A stretch of 64,000 bases of DNA from an uncultured Sunxiuqinia sp. (GCF_947495665.1 NZ_CANLZV010000010.1:1-64000), one strand, 5' to 3'. Shown: positions 8,907-17,984, counted from the stretch's first letter. The notes: generated by a model from the letters alone, not told the origin. Numbers and translations: made by a program.

Positions 8907-9476
8907 ATGATCAAGAAAATAAAGCAAGTGCAAAAAGTGCTCGAAGAAGCTGCTTTGCACACCCAGCAATTTCAAAAAACAAGTCAAATAAGCTGCCTGT
9001 CGGGATGCTTCAAGTGCTGTCTTAAAAAAGACATTTACGCCAGCCCGCTGGAATTTCTCCCTTTTGCCTATCACCTGTATGAAACCAAGCAGGCAGATGC
9101 TTTTTACGATCAGTTGGAAAGCCGCACGGAAACCATATGCGCCCTCTTCAGCCCACTCAGCTCCGATGGCTGGGGATGTATTGAATACGAATACCGCGGC
9201 TTGATCTGTCGGCTGTTTGGCTATTCAACCACCTCGGATAAAATGGCTCAAAGGCGCATGGTAAGCTGCAAACCCCTGAAGGAAACGCGCGAGTACCAAA
9301 CCATGCAGCCCGACACCCTTCAGCAGGCGCCTTTATTTCAGGATTACTACATGCAGCTGGCTTCCATCGACTGGCAGCTGGCCAACGAGAGCCTGCCGAT
9401 CAACCAAGCCATCAAACGCGCCATAGAAATGGTGCTCACCTATTTCACGTACACCGACAACAAGTGGAGTGCTTAG
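8907..9476 (+). CDS. YkgJ-family cysteine-cluster protein
   Basis: A 189-residue soluble protein with the family signature CxxxCxxCC (C30, C34, C37, C38) and a second cysteine pair around GWGCIEYEYRGLICRLFGY (~residues 90-110). The family is thought to bind zinc or an iron-sulfur cluster; its biochemical role is unknown. It has its own promoter element upstream and lies after a LytTR regulator gene, with no obvious partner. Confidence 0.75.
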   Translation: MIKKIKQVQKVLEEAALHTQQFQKTSQISCLSGCFKCCLKKDIYASPLEFLPFAYHLYETKQADAFYDQLESRTETICALFSPLSSDGWGCIEYEYRGLICRLFGYSTTSDKMAQRRMVSCKPLKETREYQTMQPDTLQQAPLFQDYYMQLASIDWQLANESLPINQAIKRAIEMVLTYFTYTDNKWSA

Positions 9477-9837
9477 GTAAATTGAAGCGCAGACAGCTAC
9501 ATCGTTAACCCATTTTGGGGGTTTAGGCGCTTTGGGTTCCCTGATTTTGGAGGGTACAGCGATGAAGTCCGATGAGTGTGTTTCCGGCAAGCTTATCTTT
9601 CGTGCATTGCACCGTAGCCCAAGGCATCCTTCTTGCCAGTAACCTTGTCTCCTTATTGAGAGACATTTGTACCAGGCTATTCGCTCTTCATCCAATCAGC
9701 TTAAAGCATCGTTGTTCATGCACAACCACAAAGCTTGGAGTGATAATCAAGTATTCGAATCCGTATTCTACACCTTTCTGGTACCGAAAAGGATCCCTCC
9801 CCTCATGAGCAACACAATCAGAAGCTTGGAATACCTT

Positions 9838-10084
9838 CCCCTTGACATGGGCAACCAATCCGTCAACTCTGGAAACCGTCCCCATGACATGGGCAACCAA
9901 TCCGTAACGCTGGAAAGCGTCCTCATGGCGTGGGCGACCAATCCGCAAGCCCGGAAACCTTCCCCATGGCATGGGCAGCCAATCCGTAACGCTGGAAAGC
10001 TTCCCCATGGCATGGGCGACCAATCCGTCAGCCCGGAAAGCGTCCCCATGGCGTGGGCAGCGAATCCGCAAAGCTGGAAGCGTT
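9838..10084. repeat. Tandem array of six 41-bp units (array A)
   Basis: Units start at 9838, 9880, 9921, 9962, 10003 and 10044; five are exactly 41 bases and the first is 42. A degenerate extra unit precedes at about 9801-9837. The consensus begins CCCCATGGCATGGGC and continues ACCAATCCGTAA and GCTGGAAAGCGT. The core CCCATG-N-CATGGG is a perfect dyad in units 2, 4 and 5 and is preserved by G-T wobble in unit 6. Because 41 is not a multiple of three, the unit is unlikely to be protein-coding. Confidence 0.9.
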
Positions 10085-10113
10085 CCCGTTTAGGCTTTTC
10101 ACCCCAAACCAAT

Positions 10114-10158
10114 GAAGGCGGAAAGAAACCAGCGTATCTGCTGTTTCTCTCCGCCTTC
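10114..10158. terminator. Long hairpin near the end of the dcw cluster
   Basis: Arms of 16 bases (10114-10129 and 10143-10158) pair with a single mismatch, GAAGGCGG...GAAAC against GTTTC...CCGCCTTC, with a 13-base loop. It lies about 75 bases beyond the YqeY stop codon in the direction of transcription. It could be the terminator of the dcw operon or a remnant of a mobile repeat. Confidence 0.5.
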
Positions 10159-10232
10159 CAAAGCTTTTATCGAAACGGAAGTTTTTGCAAACTTTCTTCC
10201 GTGACTTAATTCGGTTACTTCCTGGCTATAGA

Positions 10233-10682
10233 TTAAGCCAACAAAGCTTTCACCTTATCGGCAATGTCTTTTCCATCGGCCTGTCCGGCCAGTTGTTTCG
10301 AAGCAATTCCCATCACTTTACCCATGTCTTTCATGCCGCTGGCACCTACTGATGCAATAATGGTTTTAATGGTTGCCTCCAACACTTCATCACTCATTTT
10401 CTCGGGCAGGTACACTTCAAATACCTCCACCTGCTTCATCTCTTGCTCGTATAAATCTTCGCGGCCCTGTTCTTTATAAATGGTAGCCGAGTCGCGTCCT
10501 TGCTTGGCCAGTTTCTGAATCACCTTCACCACTTCCTGGTCGTCCAGTTCGGCGTTGGCACCTTTGGCCGCCCGTGCTTCAAGCAAAACTTTCTTAATCG
10601 CACGGATCGCTTCCAATTTATCCTTTTCGCGGGCTTTCATGGCCGCTTTCATATCTTCGTTAATCTGATCAAATAATCCCAT
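10233..10682 (-). CDS. GatB/YqeY domain protein
   Basis: A 149-residue protein covering the YqeY family, which resembles the tRNA-binding tail of GatB, a subunit of the Glu-tRNA(Gln) amidotransferase. The residues MGLFDQINEDMKAAMKAREK and the C-terminal DMGKVMGIASKQLAGQADGK are typical. The family's function is unclear, perhaps tRNA-related. It follows ftsZ by 42 bases and is probably the last gene of the dcw operon, a position often seen in Bacteroidota. Confidence 0.9.
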   Translation of the reverse strand: MGLFDQINEDMKAAMKAREKDKLEAIRAIKKVLLEARAAKGANAELDDQEVVKVIQKLAKQGRDSATIYKEQGREDLYEQEMKQVEVFEVYLPEKMSDEVLEATIKTIIASVGASGMKDMGKVMGIASKQLAGQADGKDIADKVKALLA

Positions 10683-10724
10683 TGCTTGGTAATTTTAAAA
10701 TGATTAATTCGTGTGTTCTAACCC

Positions 10725-12143
10725 TTAGTCAACTTTGTCGTGCAGGTAGGAGTTGTTGTCCCGCAATTTGGTGTTATCCTCCTCATCGGGCGATAAGGAA
10801 AAGCGCGACAATTTCTCTTCAAATTTCTTTTTCACATTCTGAAGATTCACCTTTTTCCGACGGTAGGCCGGTATGTTCTCCAGCTCGTCCACTTCTTCAT
10901 CGGAGGATGAGGAATAATCCAGCTTCACCGAATATTCTTTCGCAGGATCAACTGACGTTGAGCTTCCGTACAGCTCGTCAAATTCATCTTTGGGCTTATT
11001 GATTTCGAACTCAATTGCCTGCTGGTTAATGCTTGCCCGTTTGGGCTCACCCCCGGTAAAGGGCACCCGGGCCTCTGCCTTTGGACGTGGCGGCGCTACC
11101 GATTGCGGCTCATCCACCAGGGTATGGTAGGTTTTCTCCACTTTGCGGGCAGCCATCATCTCCGGAATACTGCTCACGCTGAACCCGGTGGCAATAATGG
11201 TGACCGAAATTTCTTTCCCCAGCTTTTCATCATGCCCGTTCCCCCAAATCAAATCCGCATCATGTCCGGCTTTGGCCTGCACATAGTCCGTAATCTGACC
11301 AATTTCATCCATCGTCACTTCTTCTTCTCCTGAAGTAATGTTCAGCAAAATATTGCGGGCTCCATTGATGTCGTTATTATTCAGCAGGGGTGAGTTCAGG
11401 GCTTCTTCAACGGCACGCAGGGCCCGGTCTTCACCTTCGGTTTTGGCCGATCCCATGATGGCCACACCACTGGTACGCATCACCGTTTCCACATCGGCAA
11501 AATCCACATTGATATAGCCCGGAACAGTAATAATCTCGGCAATACCTTTGGCAGCCGTAGTCAGCACATTATCCGCCTTGGCAAACGCTTCCGAGATTTT
11601 AAAGTCACCGTACATCTCGCGAATACGCTCATTGTTGATGACCAGCAACGAATCCACATGATTCTCCATTTCTGCAATCCCGTCAATGGCTTGCTTAATG
11701 CGTCGGCGCCCTTCGTTGCGGAACGGAAGGGTAACAATGCCCACGGTCAGAATGTCCAGTTCTTTGCAGGCTTCGGCAATTACCGGAGCAGCTCCGGTAC
11801 CGGTTCCGCCCCCCATTCCGGCGGTAATAAACACCATTTTGGTGGAAGCCTGCAAGGTATTTTTGATCTCCTCAATGCTTTCAATTGCTGCTTCGCGGCC
11901 AACTTGCGGCTTGTTTCCCGCACCACGTCCTTCCGTCAGCGATTCTCCAAGCTGAAGTTTCAACGGCACAGGGCTGTTCTTCAGCGCCTGCTCATCCGTA
12001 TTGCACAGCATAAATCCCACATCTTTAATTCCTTGCTGAAACATGTGGTTAACTGCGTTTCCACCTCCACCACCTACACCTATTACCTTAATAATTTCTT
12101 CTGAGCTTGTATTTAAATCGAAGTTTATGATATCGCTTGCCAT
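10725..12143 (-). CDS. ftsZ: Cell division GTPase FtsZ (canonical copy)
   Basis: A 472-residue tubulin homologue that polymerises into the Z-ring. The GTP-binding motifs are present: GGGGGNAVNHM, GRGAGNKP and the signature GGGTGTG. The T7 loop NVDFADVETVM is intact, so GTP hydrolysis should work in polymers. A variable linker (residues ~330-415) leads to the C-terminal peptide IPAYRRKK (424-431), which normally binds FtsA. It is followed by ~40 residues ending NNSYLHDKVD, which from memory is a feature of Bacteroidota FtsZ. This is the copy expected to be the main division protein. A second, divergent ftsZ lies 20 bases upstream. Confidence 0.97.
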   Translation of the reverse strand: MASDIINFDLNTSSEEIIKVIGVGGGGGNAVNHMFQQGIKDVGFMLCNTDEQALKNSPVPLKLQLGESLTEGRGAGNKPQVGREAAIESIEEIKNTLQASTKMVFITAGMGGGTGTGAAPVIAEACKELDILTVGIVTLPFRNEGRRRIKQAIDGIAEMENHVDSLLVINNERIREMYGDFKISEAFAKADNVLTTAAKGIAEIITVPGYINVDFADVETVMRTSGVAIMGSAKTEGEDRALRAVEEALNSPLLNNNDINGARNILLNITSGEEEVTMDEIGQITDYVQAKAGHDADLIWGNGHDEKLGKEISVTIIATGFSVSSIPEMMAARKVEKTYHTLVDEPQSVAPPRPKAEARVPFTGGEPKRASINQQAIEFEINKPKDEFDELYGSSTSVDPAKEYSVKLDYSSSSDEEVDELENIPAYRRKKVNLQNVKKKFEEKLSRFSLSPDEEDNTKLRDNNSYLHDKVD

Positions 12144-12163
12144 AGACTTTTTCTTCTTAATCG

Positions 12164-13429
12164 TTAATTCTCAATTTCTTCATCCTGATCATCAAAAAAA
12201 CGGTTAAACTGGCGCTGAAACCAGCTGTCAGTTGTTCCATTTTCCTGGTTTTCTTCAGAGACCAGTTCCTGCTTTCGTTTTGCTTTCGACTTGCCGGATT
12301 GGTTTTTTCGAGTGCGAGATGCTGCCTGGGGCTGCACCTGATGTACTTCATTTTCAAGAATCAGCTGGTCTTCTTCATCTTCCAGGTTAATTTCACAGGC
12401 TTGTTCTTCCAAAACCACTTCTTCTTTGGGTTCCTTTTTCTGTAACAAACTGTTCGGGTTTTTGTCAAACCGAGTTGCAATCAAGGTGACACTAACTTTG
12501 TTTTCGAGCCGTTTATCCAGACTGTTTCCCCAAATAATGTTCGCATCCTGCCCCGCCTTTTCCTGCAGAAATTCGATGATATCGCCAATCTCTCCCATTC
12601 TGACTTCCTCTTCTCCCGAGGTAATGTTCAGCAAAATATCTTTCGTCCCCTTGATGTCATTACTGTCCAGCAAAGGTGACTCCAGCGCTTTAAGCACCGC
12701 TTCCATAGCCCGGCCATCGCCTTCGGCCACTCCGGTTCCCATAATAAATACATCACTTCCGGCCATCACGGTATGCACATCGGCATAGTCAATGTTAATG
12801 TTTCCGTGAAGCGTAATGATTTCGGCGACTCCTTTTACAGCTGTCCCTAAAATGTTATCAGCCTTTTTGAACGCCTGAGAGGCCGGCAAATCGCCGTAAA
12901 TCTTGTGTAGCTTTTCATTACTGATCACCAGCAAGCTATCCACATGTTCCTTGAGTTTTTCCACCCCTTCCAAAGCCTGTTGGAAGCGTCGTTTCCCTTC
13001 GGCCGGAGCAGGAATAGTTACCACCGCAATTGTCAGAATATCCAATTCCCGGGCCAGTCCGGCAATCACCGGCGCCGCTCCGGTACCGGTTCCGCCACCC
13101 AGTCCCGCCGTAATAAACAGCATCTTGGTCGTGCCTTCCAGCACCCCACGAATATCATCCAGGTTTTCAATGGCCGCCTGTTCACCCTGCAAAGGCATGT
13201 TTCCGGCGCCCCGTCCTTCCGTCAAACTGACACCTAATTGAATTTTTATCGGCACGGGACTTGTCCGCAAGGCCTGTGCATCCGTGTTACAAATCAAAAA
13301 GTCAACACCTTCAATGCCTTCTCCAAACATGTGGTTGACTGCGTTGCATCCGCCACCTCCCACACCTATCACTTTGATGATAGACGACTTTGATTCCTGA
13401 AATCCAAAATTTAAGATGTCCTCCGTCAT
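12164..13429 (-). CDS. Divergent FtsZ paralogue with FtsA-like tail
   Basis: A 421-residue FtsZ family protein. It keeps GGGGCNAVNHM, GRGAGNMP, GGGTGTG and a T7 loop NIDYADVHTVM, so GTP binding and hydrolysis look possible. It differs from the downstream copy in the loop after the T4 region (IPAPAEGKRRF) and lacks the C-terminal IPAY/FLRR peptide. Instead a Glu/Lys-rich linker leads to WFQRQFNRFFDDQDEE (residues 403-418), an amphipathic-looking segment. It shares RQ-x3-FFDD and QDxE with the last 16 residues of FtsA encoded just upstream (R417-E430). Gene order ftsA, this gene, canonical ftsZ suggests a tandem duplication. A membrane-attached partner of FtsZ is my inference; a degenerate copy is the alternative. 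Confidence 0.9.
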   Translation of the reverse strand: MTEDILNFGFQESKSSIIKVIGVGGGGCNAVNHMFGEGIEGVDFLICNTDAQALRTSPVPIKIQLGVSLTEGRGAGNMPLQGEQAAIENLDDIRGVLEGTTKMLFITAGLGGGTGTGAAPVIAGLARELDILTIAVVTIPAPAEGKRRFQQALEGVEKLKEHVDSLLVISNEKLHKIYGDLPASQAFKKADNILGTAVKGVAEIITLHGNINIDYADVHTVMAGSDVFIMGTGVAEGDGRAMEAVLKALESPLLDSNDIKGTKDILLNITSGEEEVRMGEIGDIIEFLQEKAGQDANIIWGNSLDKRLENKVSVTLIATRFDKNPNSLLQKKEPKEEVVLEEQACEINLEDEEDQLILENEVHQVQPQAASRTRKNQSGKSKAKRKQELVSEENQENGTTDSWFQRQFNRFFDDQDEEIEN

Positions 13430-13450
13430 ATTCGGGGATTTTTCGTGATT

Positions 13451-14749
13451 TTAAAACATTTCCGTATCCTGTTCATCATCGAAGAACAGCGTCACCTGGC
13501 GCGTTACTTCCTTTTTCATTTGCGAGAAGAAGCCAGGCTGAGTGGAGCGTACTTTCTTTTTCTTCGCTTTGAAGAAAAACTCTTTAGTCGGTTCTTGTTC
13601 TGTTTCATTCAATGCCATTTGAAGCAAGCCTAAAACCGTCGCATTCCGAGGGTCTTCCAGCTCTTTATACTGGTCGCCCAGTTTTAAGCGCGGAATGCCT
13701 TTGCGAACGTCCAACCCGGTCTGAAACTTAATCAGTTGCCCCAGGTTGGGCATCAGTGCGCTACCACCGGTAAGCACAATGCCGGCTCCAACCTGATCCA
13801 TGTAACCCGATTTTTCGAGCTGAAAGAAAAAGGCTTCAATAATCTCTTCCATGCGGGCCTGAATAATAAAAGCCAGGCTTTTGAATGAAATTTCCTTAGG
13901 CTCCCAACCCGAAATACCGGGAATGGTCACCACTTTATCTTCCGGGGCAAAATCGCCCATCGCTTGTCCAAACTGTACTTTCAACGATTCGGCCTGACGC
14001 GCCAAAATCGTACAGCCTTCTTTAATATCGTGTGTAATCACATTGCCTCCAAACGGAATCAGGGCTGAGTAACACAAAACGCCATCCCGGTAGACAGCCA
14101 TTTTGGTGGTTCCGCCTCCGATGTCGAGCAGCACAACGCCCGCTTCCTTTTCATCCTCTGAAAGCAGCATTTCCGAGGAAGCCAACGGATCAATCATCGT
14201 TTTACGGATGGTAATGCCCGCCCGCTCAAAGCAAAGTTTCAGGTTCTCTTCGTACACTTCAGGAGCAACAAGCAATTTAAAATCAGCCTGCATCTTTTCG
14301 CCCGCCATGCCCACGGGATTCGGAATCCCCGCCTCATGATCAATGGTGAAAAGCAGGGGAGAAGTATGGTAAATTTTGTATCCGGCAGGAAGGTCAACCT
14401 TTTTCACCTGCTGAAAGAGGGCATCCACATCTTCTTCCGACACAATCCGACGCTCGCCGATGTACCGTTCCCCCTTGTTGGTCAAAGTCTTCAGCTGCTG
14501 CCCAACAATGTTGACGTAAACCTCTTCAATATCTCCCTGAAAGGCATCTTCAGCCTGACGAATAGCTTCGTGAATAGCAGAAAAGGCTTCATCGATATTC
14601 AGCACGACACCACGCTTCACTCCCATGGAGCGAGCTTTTCCGTAACCCAGAATCTCAATTTTACCGGCTTCATTTTTCCTGCCGGCCACTACAACCACCT
14701 TGGTGGTACCGACATCAACGGCTGCTACTATTTTTCCACTCTTGCTCAT
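13451..14749 (-). CDS. ftsA: Cell division protein FtsA
   Basis: A 432-residue actin-like ATPase that ties the Z-ring to the membrane. The phosphate-1 motif VDVGTTKV (~residues 11-18), the 1C (SHS2) region (~85-160), the phosphate-2 motif LLDIGGGTTKMAV and the adenosine motif VLTGGSALMPNL are visible. The C-terminus FFSQMKKEVTRQVTLFF (407-423) is the expected amphipathic membrane-targeting helix, followed by DDEQDTEMF. It lies 5 bases downstream of the ftsQ stop and 21 upstream of the first ftsZ. Confidence 0.95.
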   Translation of the reverse strand: MSKSGKIVAAVDVGTTKVVVVAGRKNEAGKIEILGYGKARSMGVKRGVVLNIDEAFSAIHEAIRQAEDAFQGDIEEVYVNIVGQQLKTLTNKGERYIGERRIVSEEDVDALFQQVKKVDLPAGYKIYHTSPLLFTIDHEAGIPNPVGMAGEKMQADFKLLVAPEVYEENLKLCFERAGITIRKTMIDPLASSEMLLSEDEKEAGVVLLDIGGGTTKMAVYRDGVLCYSALIPFGGNVITHDIKEGCTILARQAESLKVQFGQAMGDFAPEDKVVTIPGISGWEPKEISFKSLAFIIQARMEEIIEAFFFQLEKSGYMDQVGAGIVLTGGSALMPNLGQLIKFQTGLDVRKGIPRLKLGDQYKELEDPRNATVLGLLQMALNETEQEPTKEFFFKAKKKKVRSTQPGFFSQMKKEVTRQVTLFFDDEQDTEMF

Positions 14750-14754
14750 ATACT

Positions 14755-15504
14755 CTATTTTTTAGTGCACACGACCTGGTTCGTATATTTCAAATTTATT
14801 TTCGAATAATGATCCCATCCTGTTGAAGAAAATGCCTGCTCGTAAAGGGCTTTCAAATTCCTCAGTTTGATTTTATAATCGGATGGTTTTCCAAATTCAA
14901 CCAATTGATCGCCAATCAGTGTTGACATAATCAGCTCTCCATTGGCATTCACCTGCATCTGCTCAATCTGGGCATGCCAGAATTCATCGCCATGAATAAA
15001 ATTGATCAGCGGCAACAATTCCTCCCGGGCATATTTTTCACTGGGCTGTCCGCTAACGAGCAATACCCGGCTGGTAAAAGCACCACTTGCCGGAATACGC
15101 ACCCCTTCGCTATCCAGGTAAAAATCTTCCTTGGCATTTCTGATTCGCACGACAGGCTCTCGCTGCGCCACTTCCACAATCAGTTTGCCTTTAAAATCCA
15201 TATCCTGCCCCACCACCCGGCGGTAGATCTCAATATTTTTAATGGCGGTTTCCTTTTTCAAAGCCCGCTCAAGCTGCTCGGTGTTAATTTCATTCAACTT
15301 TTTTTCAAACAGTTTGTCATCTGCCTTTTTCACCAGCCGCATAATTTCTTCTTCGTCAATAAAACGGGGCGAATCTTCGTGAATTCGCACGATCAGGTCC
15401 TGACAGCTGACCCGTGCCAACTTACCTGAAGAGAATGCCATGGTGATGGCAACCACAACCACCAGCAGTCCCAAAGCCCCTATTTTTATGACCGATTTAA
15501 ACAT
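14755..15504 (-). CDS. ftsQ: Cell division protein FtsQ-like
   Basis: A 249-residue bitopic membrane protein. One N-terminal helix (~residues 7-25) is followed by a periplasmic POTRA-like part (LIVRIHEDSPRFIDEEEIMR, with IKNIEIYRRVVGQDMDFKGKL) and the FtsQ beta domain (VEVAQREPVVRIRN, EDFYLDSEGVRIP). FtsQ links early and late division proteins through FtsB/FtsL. Bacteroidota FtsQ is weakly conserved, so the name rests on topology, these motifs and its place between murC and ftsA. It overlaps the murC end by 8 bases. Confidence 0.85.
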   Translation of the reverse strand: MFKSVIKIGALGLLVVVVAITMAFSSGKLARVSCQDLIVRIHEDSPRFIDEEEIMRLVKKADDKLFEKKLNEINTEQLERALKKETAIKNIEIYRRVVGQDMDFKGKLIVEVAQREPVVRIRNAKEDFYLDSEGVRIPASGAFTSRVLLVSGQPSEKYAREELLPLINFIHGDEFWHAQIEQMQVNANGELIMSTLIGDQLVEFGKPSDYKIKLRNLKALYEQAFSSTGWDHYSKINLKYTNQVVCTKK

Positions 15505-16882
15505 GCTCTACCTCCTTCAAAATAGCTTTAACAGGCTCCACCAAGGTGTCAATATTACCGGCTCCCATCATCAGAATCACCCCATCGTCAAGCTTTTCAG
15601 CCCAGGCGGGGAATGCTGCTTTGGTAACCAGTTGCTTGTTTTCGTTTTTAAGCTGATCAAAAATCAAGGCTGACCTCACGCCTTCCATCGGCTTTTCACG
15701 CGCCGGATAGATATCCAGCAAAATGATTTCATCCAATTGGTCCAGCTCCCGGGCAAAGTCGTCAGCAAAGTCGCGTGTGCGGCTAAACAGGTGCGGCTGG
15801 AAAATACCGGTTACCTTACGACCGGCAAACATGTCGCGCACCGAAGCAATCGTCGCTTTCAATTCTGCCGGATGATGTGCATAATCATCAATCAAAATGA
15901 ACCGTTTGCTACGGTACTGTATGTCGAAGCGACGTTTCACGCCCTGGTAAGCAGCCAAGGCAATCATTAGTTCTTCGGAAGTTACTCCGGCCAGCAAGGC
16001 CAGCGATGAGGCAGCAACCGCATTCTCCACATTCATTAGTCCCGGATAATTCAGGTGCACCCCTTCAATCTTCCCTTTCGGATGAACCAGGTCAAACTGG
16101 TAAGCTTCGTCAACCAGCTCGATATTTTCGGCATAAAAATCAGCTTTCTCGTTAAGCGAATACGTATAGTAACGAACCGCACTATCCGGTTGTTGATCAA
16201 CGACCAGGCCTTTTTTCACGACCAAGGCTCCGCCGTCCTTTACCTGACCGGCAAAAGCGTTAAACGAATCCACCAGAGCCTGCTCCGTTCCATAAATATC
16301 CAAATGGTCGGCATCCATTGAAGTGATCACCGCCAGGTTAGGGAACAGCTGCAAAAACGAACGGTCAAACTCATCAGCTTCAGCAACGACCCAATCACTT
16401 TGTCCATCCAGCAGCAGGTTGCTTTGGTAGTTTTTGGAAATGCCCCCCATAAAAGCCGTACACCCCAATTCCGAGCTATGCAGGATATGCGCCAGCATCG
16501 TCGAAACGGAAGTTTTTCCATGGGTACCAGCCACCGCACAACATTGCAGTTCGTGGCAAATCATGCCCAGCACTTCCGAGCGCTTTTTCATCACAAAACC
16601 ATGGGTTTCGATAAAAGTCCGCTCTCCCAAATCAGCGGGAACAGCAGGTGTATAAACGACCAGGCAAACTTCTTTTTGCAAATGATCAGCCAGCCAGTCA
16701 GGCTGATCCTCGTAATGCACATCTATGCCTTCGGCCTGCAGGGTTTGGGTAAGCTTGGTCTCCGTTCGGTCGTAGCCTGACACGGCATAGCCGGCATGCT
16801 TGAAGTAGCGAGCCAAGGCGCTCATCCCAATTCCTCCAATTCCAAGGAAATAAACCTGCTTAATATGTGTTAACCCAATCAT
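15497..16882 (-). CDS. murC: UDP-N-acetylmuramate--L-alanine ligase MurC
   Basis: A 461-residue Mur ligase that adds L-alanine to UDP-MurNAc, the first step of stem-peptide assembly in the cytoplasm. The N-terminal glycine motif FLGIGGIGMSALARY, the ATP-binding loop GTHGKTSVSTM (~residues 119-129), the central DADHLDIYG and the C-terminal YAHHPAEL are all present. The start abuts the murG stop codon, which marks a co-transcribed pair. Confidence 0.97.
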   Translation of the reverse strand: MIGLTHIKQVYFLGIGGIGMSALARYFKHAGYAVSGYDRTETKLTQTLQAEGIDVHYEDQPDWLADHLQKEVCLVVYTPAVPADLGERTFIETHGFVMKKRSEVLGMICHELQCCAVAGTHGKTSVSTMLAHILHSSELGCTAFMGGISKNYQSNLLLDGQSDWVVAEADEFDRSFLQLFPNLAVITSMDADHLDIYGTEQALVDSFNAFAGQVKDGGALVVKKGLVVDQQPDSAVRYYTYSLNEKADFYAENIELVDEAYQFDLVHPKGKIEGVHLNYPGLMNVENAVAASSLALLAGVTSEELMIALAAYQGVKRRFDIQYRSKRFILIDDYAHHPAELKATIASVRDMFAGRKVTGIFQPHLFSRTRDFADDFARELDQLDEIILLDIYPAREKPMEGVRSALIFDQLKNENKQLVTKAAFPAWAEKLDDGVILMMGAGNIDTLVEPVKAILKEVEHV

Positions 16883-17983
16883 TTATTTCTTTACTTCATT
16901 TAATATTACTTCGACAATATCGGCCGTGGCATTCGGTTTTGCCATTTTCAGGCTGTTCTCCGACAATGTCTTCAGTCGTTCTTCATTCTGAACCAGTTCC
17001 AGGGCCACCGGGAACAATTTTTTAACGGCCTCAAAATCTTTCACCATTTCAGCGGCATCATTTTCTACCAAGGCCATGGCATTTTTAGTTTGATGATCCT
17101 CAGCCACATTGGGTGAAGGCACCAACACGGAAGCTTTTCCCAGCAAGCAAATTTCAGAGATTGTACTTGCTCCTGCCCGCGAAATAACCAGATCAGCGGC
17201 GGCATAAGCCAAATCCATTTGCGACAAGAACTCATAGAGGTGAATATTCTTACGCAGTTGTCCGTTGAACCGCTCCAATATTTCTTTATAATAAAATGAT
17301 CCGGATTGCCAGATAATCTGTACTCCTGATTTGGATATCAAATCCAGGTTTTTCAGAATACTTTCATTCAAGGTGCGGGCTCCCAAACTTCCCCCCATGA
17401 CCAGTATCACCGGCTTCCCTTCACTCAGGCCAAAGGTTTTATAGGCCACTTGTTTGTCCACCTTGTTCAACAAGGTTTGACGAAAAGGGTTTCCCGTAAG
17501 CACAATCCGCCATTTGGGAAAGTATTTTTCCATATTGGGATAGGCCACACAAATCTTTTTGACCCGTTTAGCCAGCCACTTGTTGGTTTTTCCGGCATAC
17601 GAGTTTTGCTCTTGCAAAATGGTTGGAATGCCTTTTCGTGAGGCCGCTTTCAATACCGGTCCGCTGGCAAATCCACCAACACCAACCACCACGTCCGGCT
17701 TGAAGTCCCGAACGATTTTGCGGGCTTTAAGCATACTTACAAATAAGAACCACACAAAACTGAAAAGTTTCAAGGACAACTTACGCGGCAAGCCAATGAC
17801 CGGCAAACCAATAATTGGGTAACCAGCAATCGGTACACGCTCCATTTCCATTTTGCCTTGCGCACCTACAAACAGGATATCAACTTCAGGAACTTGCGCC
17901 TTAATTTCATTGGCTATGGCCAGGGCCGGAAAGATATGCCCTCCGGTTCCTCCTCCGCTGATTATTACTTTTAATTTTTCCAT
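16883..17983 (-). CDS. murG: UDP-GlcNAc transferase MurG (lipid II synthase)
   Basis: A 366-residue GT28 enzyme that turns lipid I into lipid II on the inner face of the membrane. The N-terminal glycine-rich loop SGGGTGGHIFPALAIA (~residues 7-22), a second loop GVGGFASGP, and the C-terminal donor site VMGGSLGARTLNES and ISRAGASTISEICLLG are typical. An upstream ATG would add 11 residues, but the start used here gives the conserved N-terminus MEKLKVIISGGG and lies 1 base after the ftsW stop codon. Confidence 0.96.
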   Translation of the reverse strand: MEKLKVIISGGGTGGHIFPALAIANEIKAQVPEVDILFVGAQGKMEMERVPIAGYPIIGLPVIGLPRKLSLKLFSFVWFLFVSMLKARKIVRDFKPDVVVGVGGFASGPVLKAASRKGIPTILQEQNSYAGKTNKWLAKRVKKICVAYPNMEKYFPKWRIVLTGNPFRQTLLNKVDKQVAYKTFGLSEGKPVILVMGGSLGARTLNESILKNLDLISKSGVQIIWQSGSFYYKEILERFNGQLRKNIHLYEFLSQMDLAYAAADLVISRAGASTISEICLLGKASVLVPSPNVAEDHQTKNAMALVENDAAEMVKDFEAVKKLFPVALELVQNEERLKTLSENSLKMAKPNATADIVEVILNEVKK

Positions 17984-17984
17984 T

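Larger units (their letters stand above)
9477..10232. other. Gene-free region with repeats and hairpins
   Basis: The 756 bases between the YkgJ-like and YqeY genes hold no recognisable gene. Long open frames crossing it on both strands reflect stop-poor 41-bp repeats rather than coding capacity. The first ~320 bases (9480-9800) show no family resemblance. The rest holds the repeat array at 9838-10084, a 16-bp-arm hairpin at 10114-10158 and a smaller hairpin near 10175-10203 (ACGGAAG / CTTCCGT). Confidence 0.7.

Noticed and set aside
9333-9695. 120-codon minus-strand frame with KIREPKAPKPPKWVND
   Set aside because: It overlaps the end of the YkgJ-like gene and has no family match; it may be a chance frame or fragment.
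9667-10209. Open frames of 114-180 codons on both strands across array A
   Set aside because: They exist because the 41-bp unit has few stops; the frame changes in every unit and no family is recognisable.
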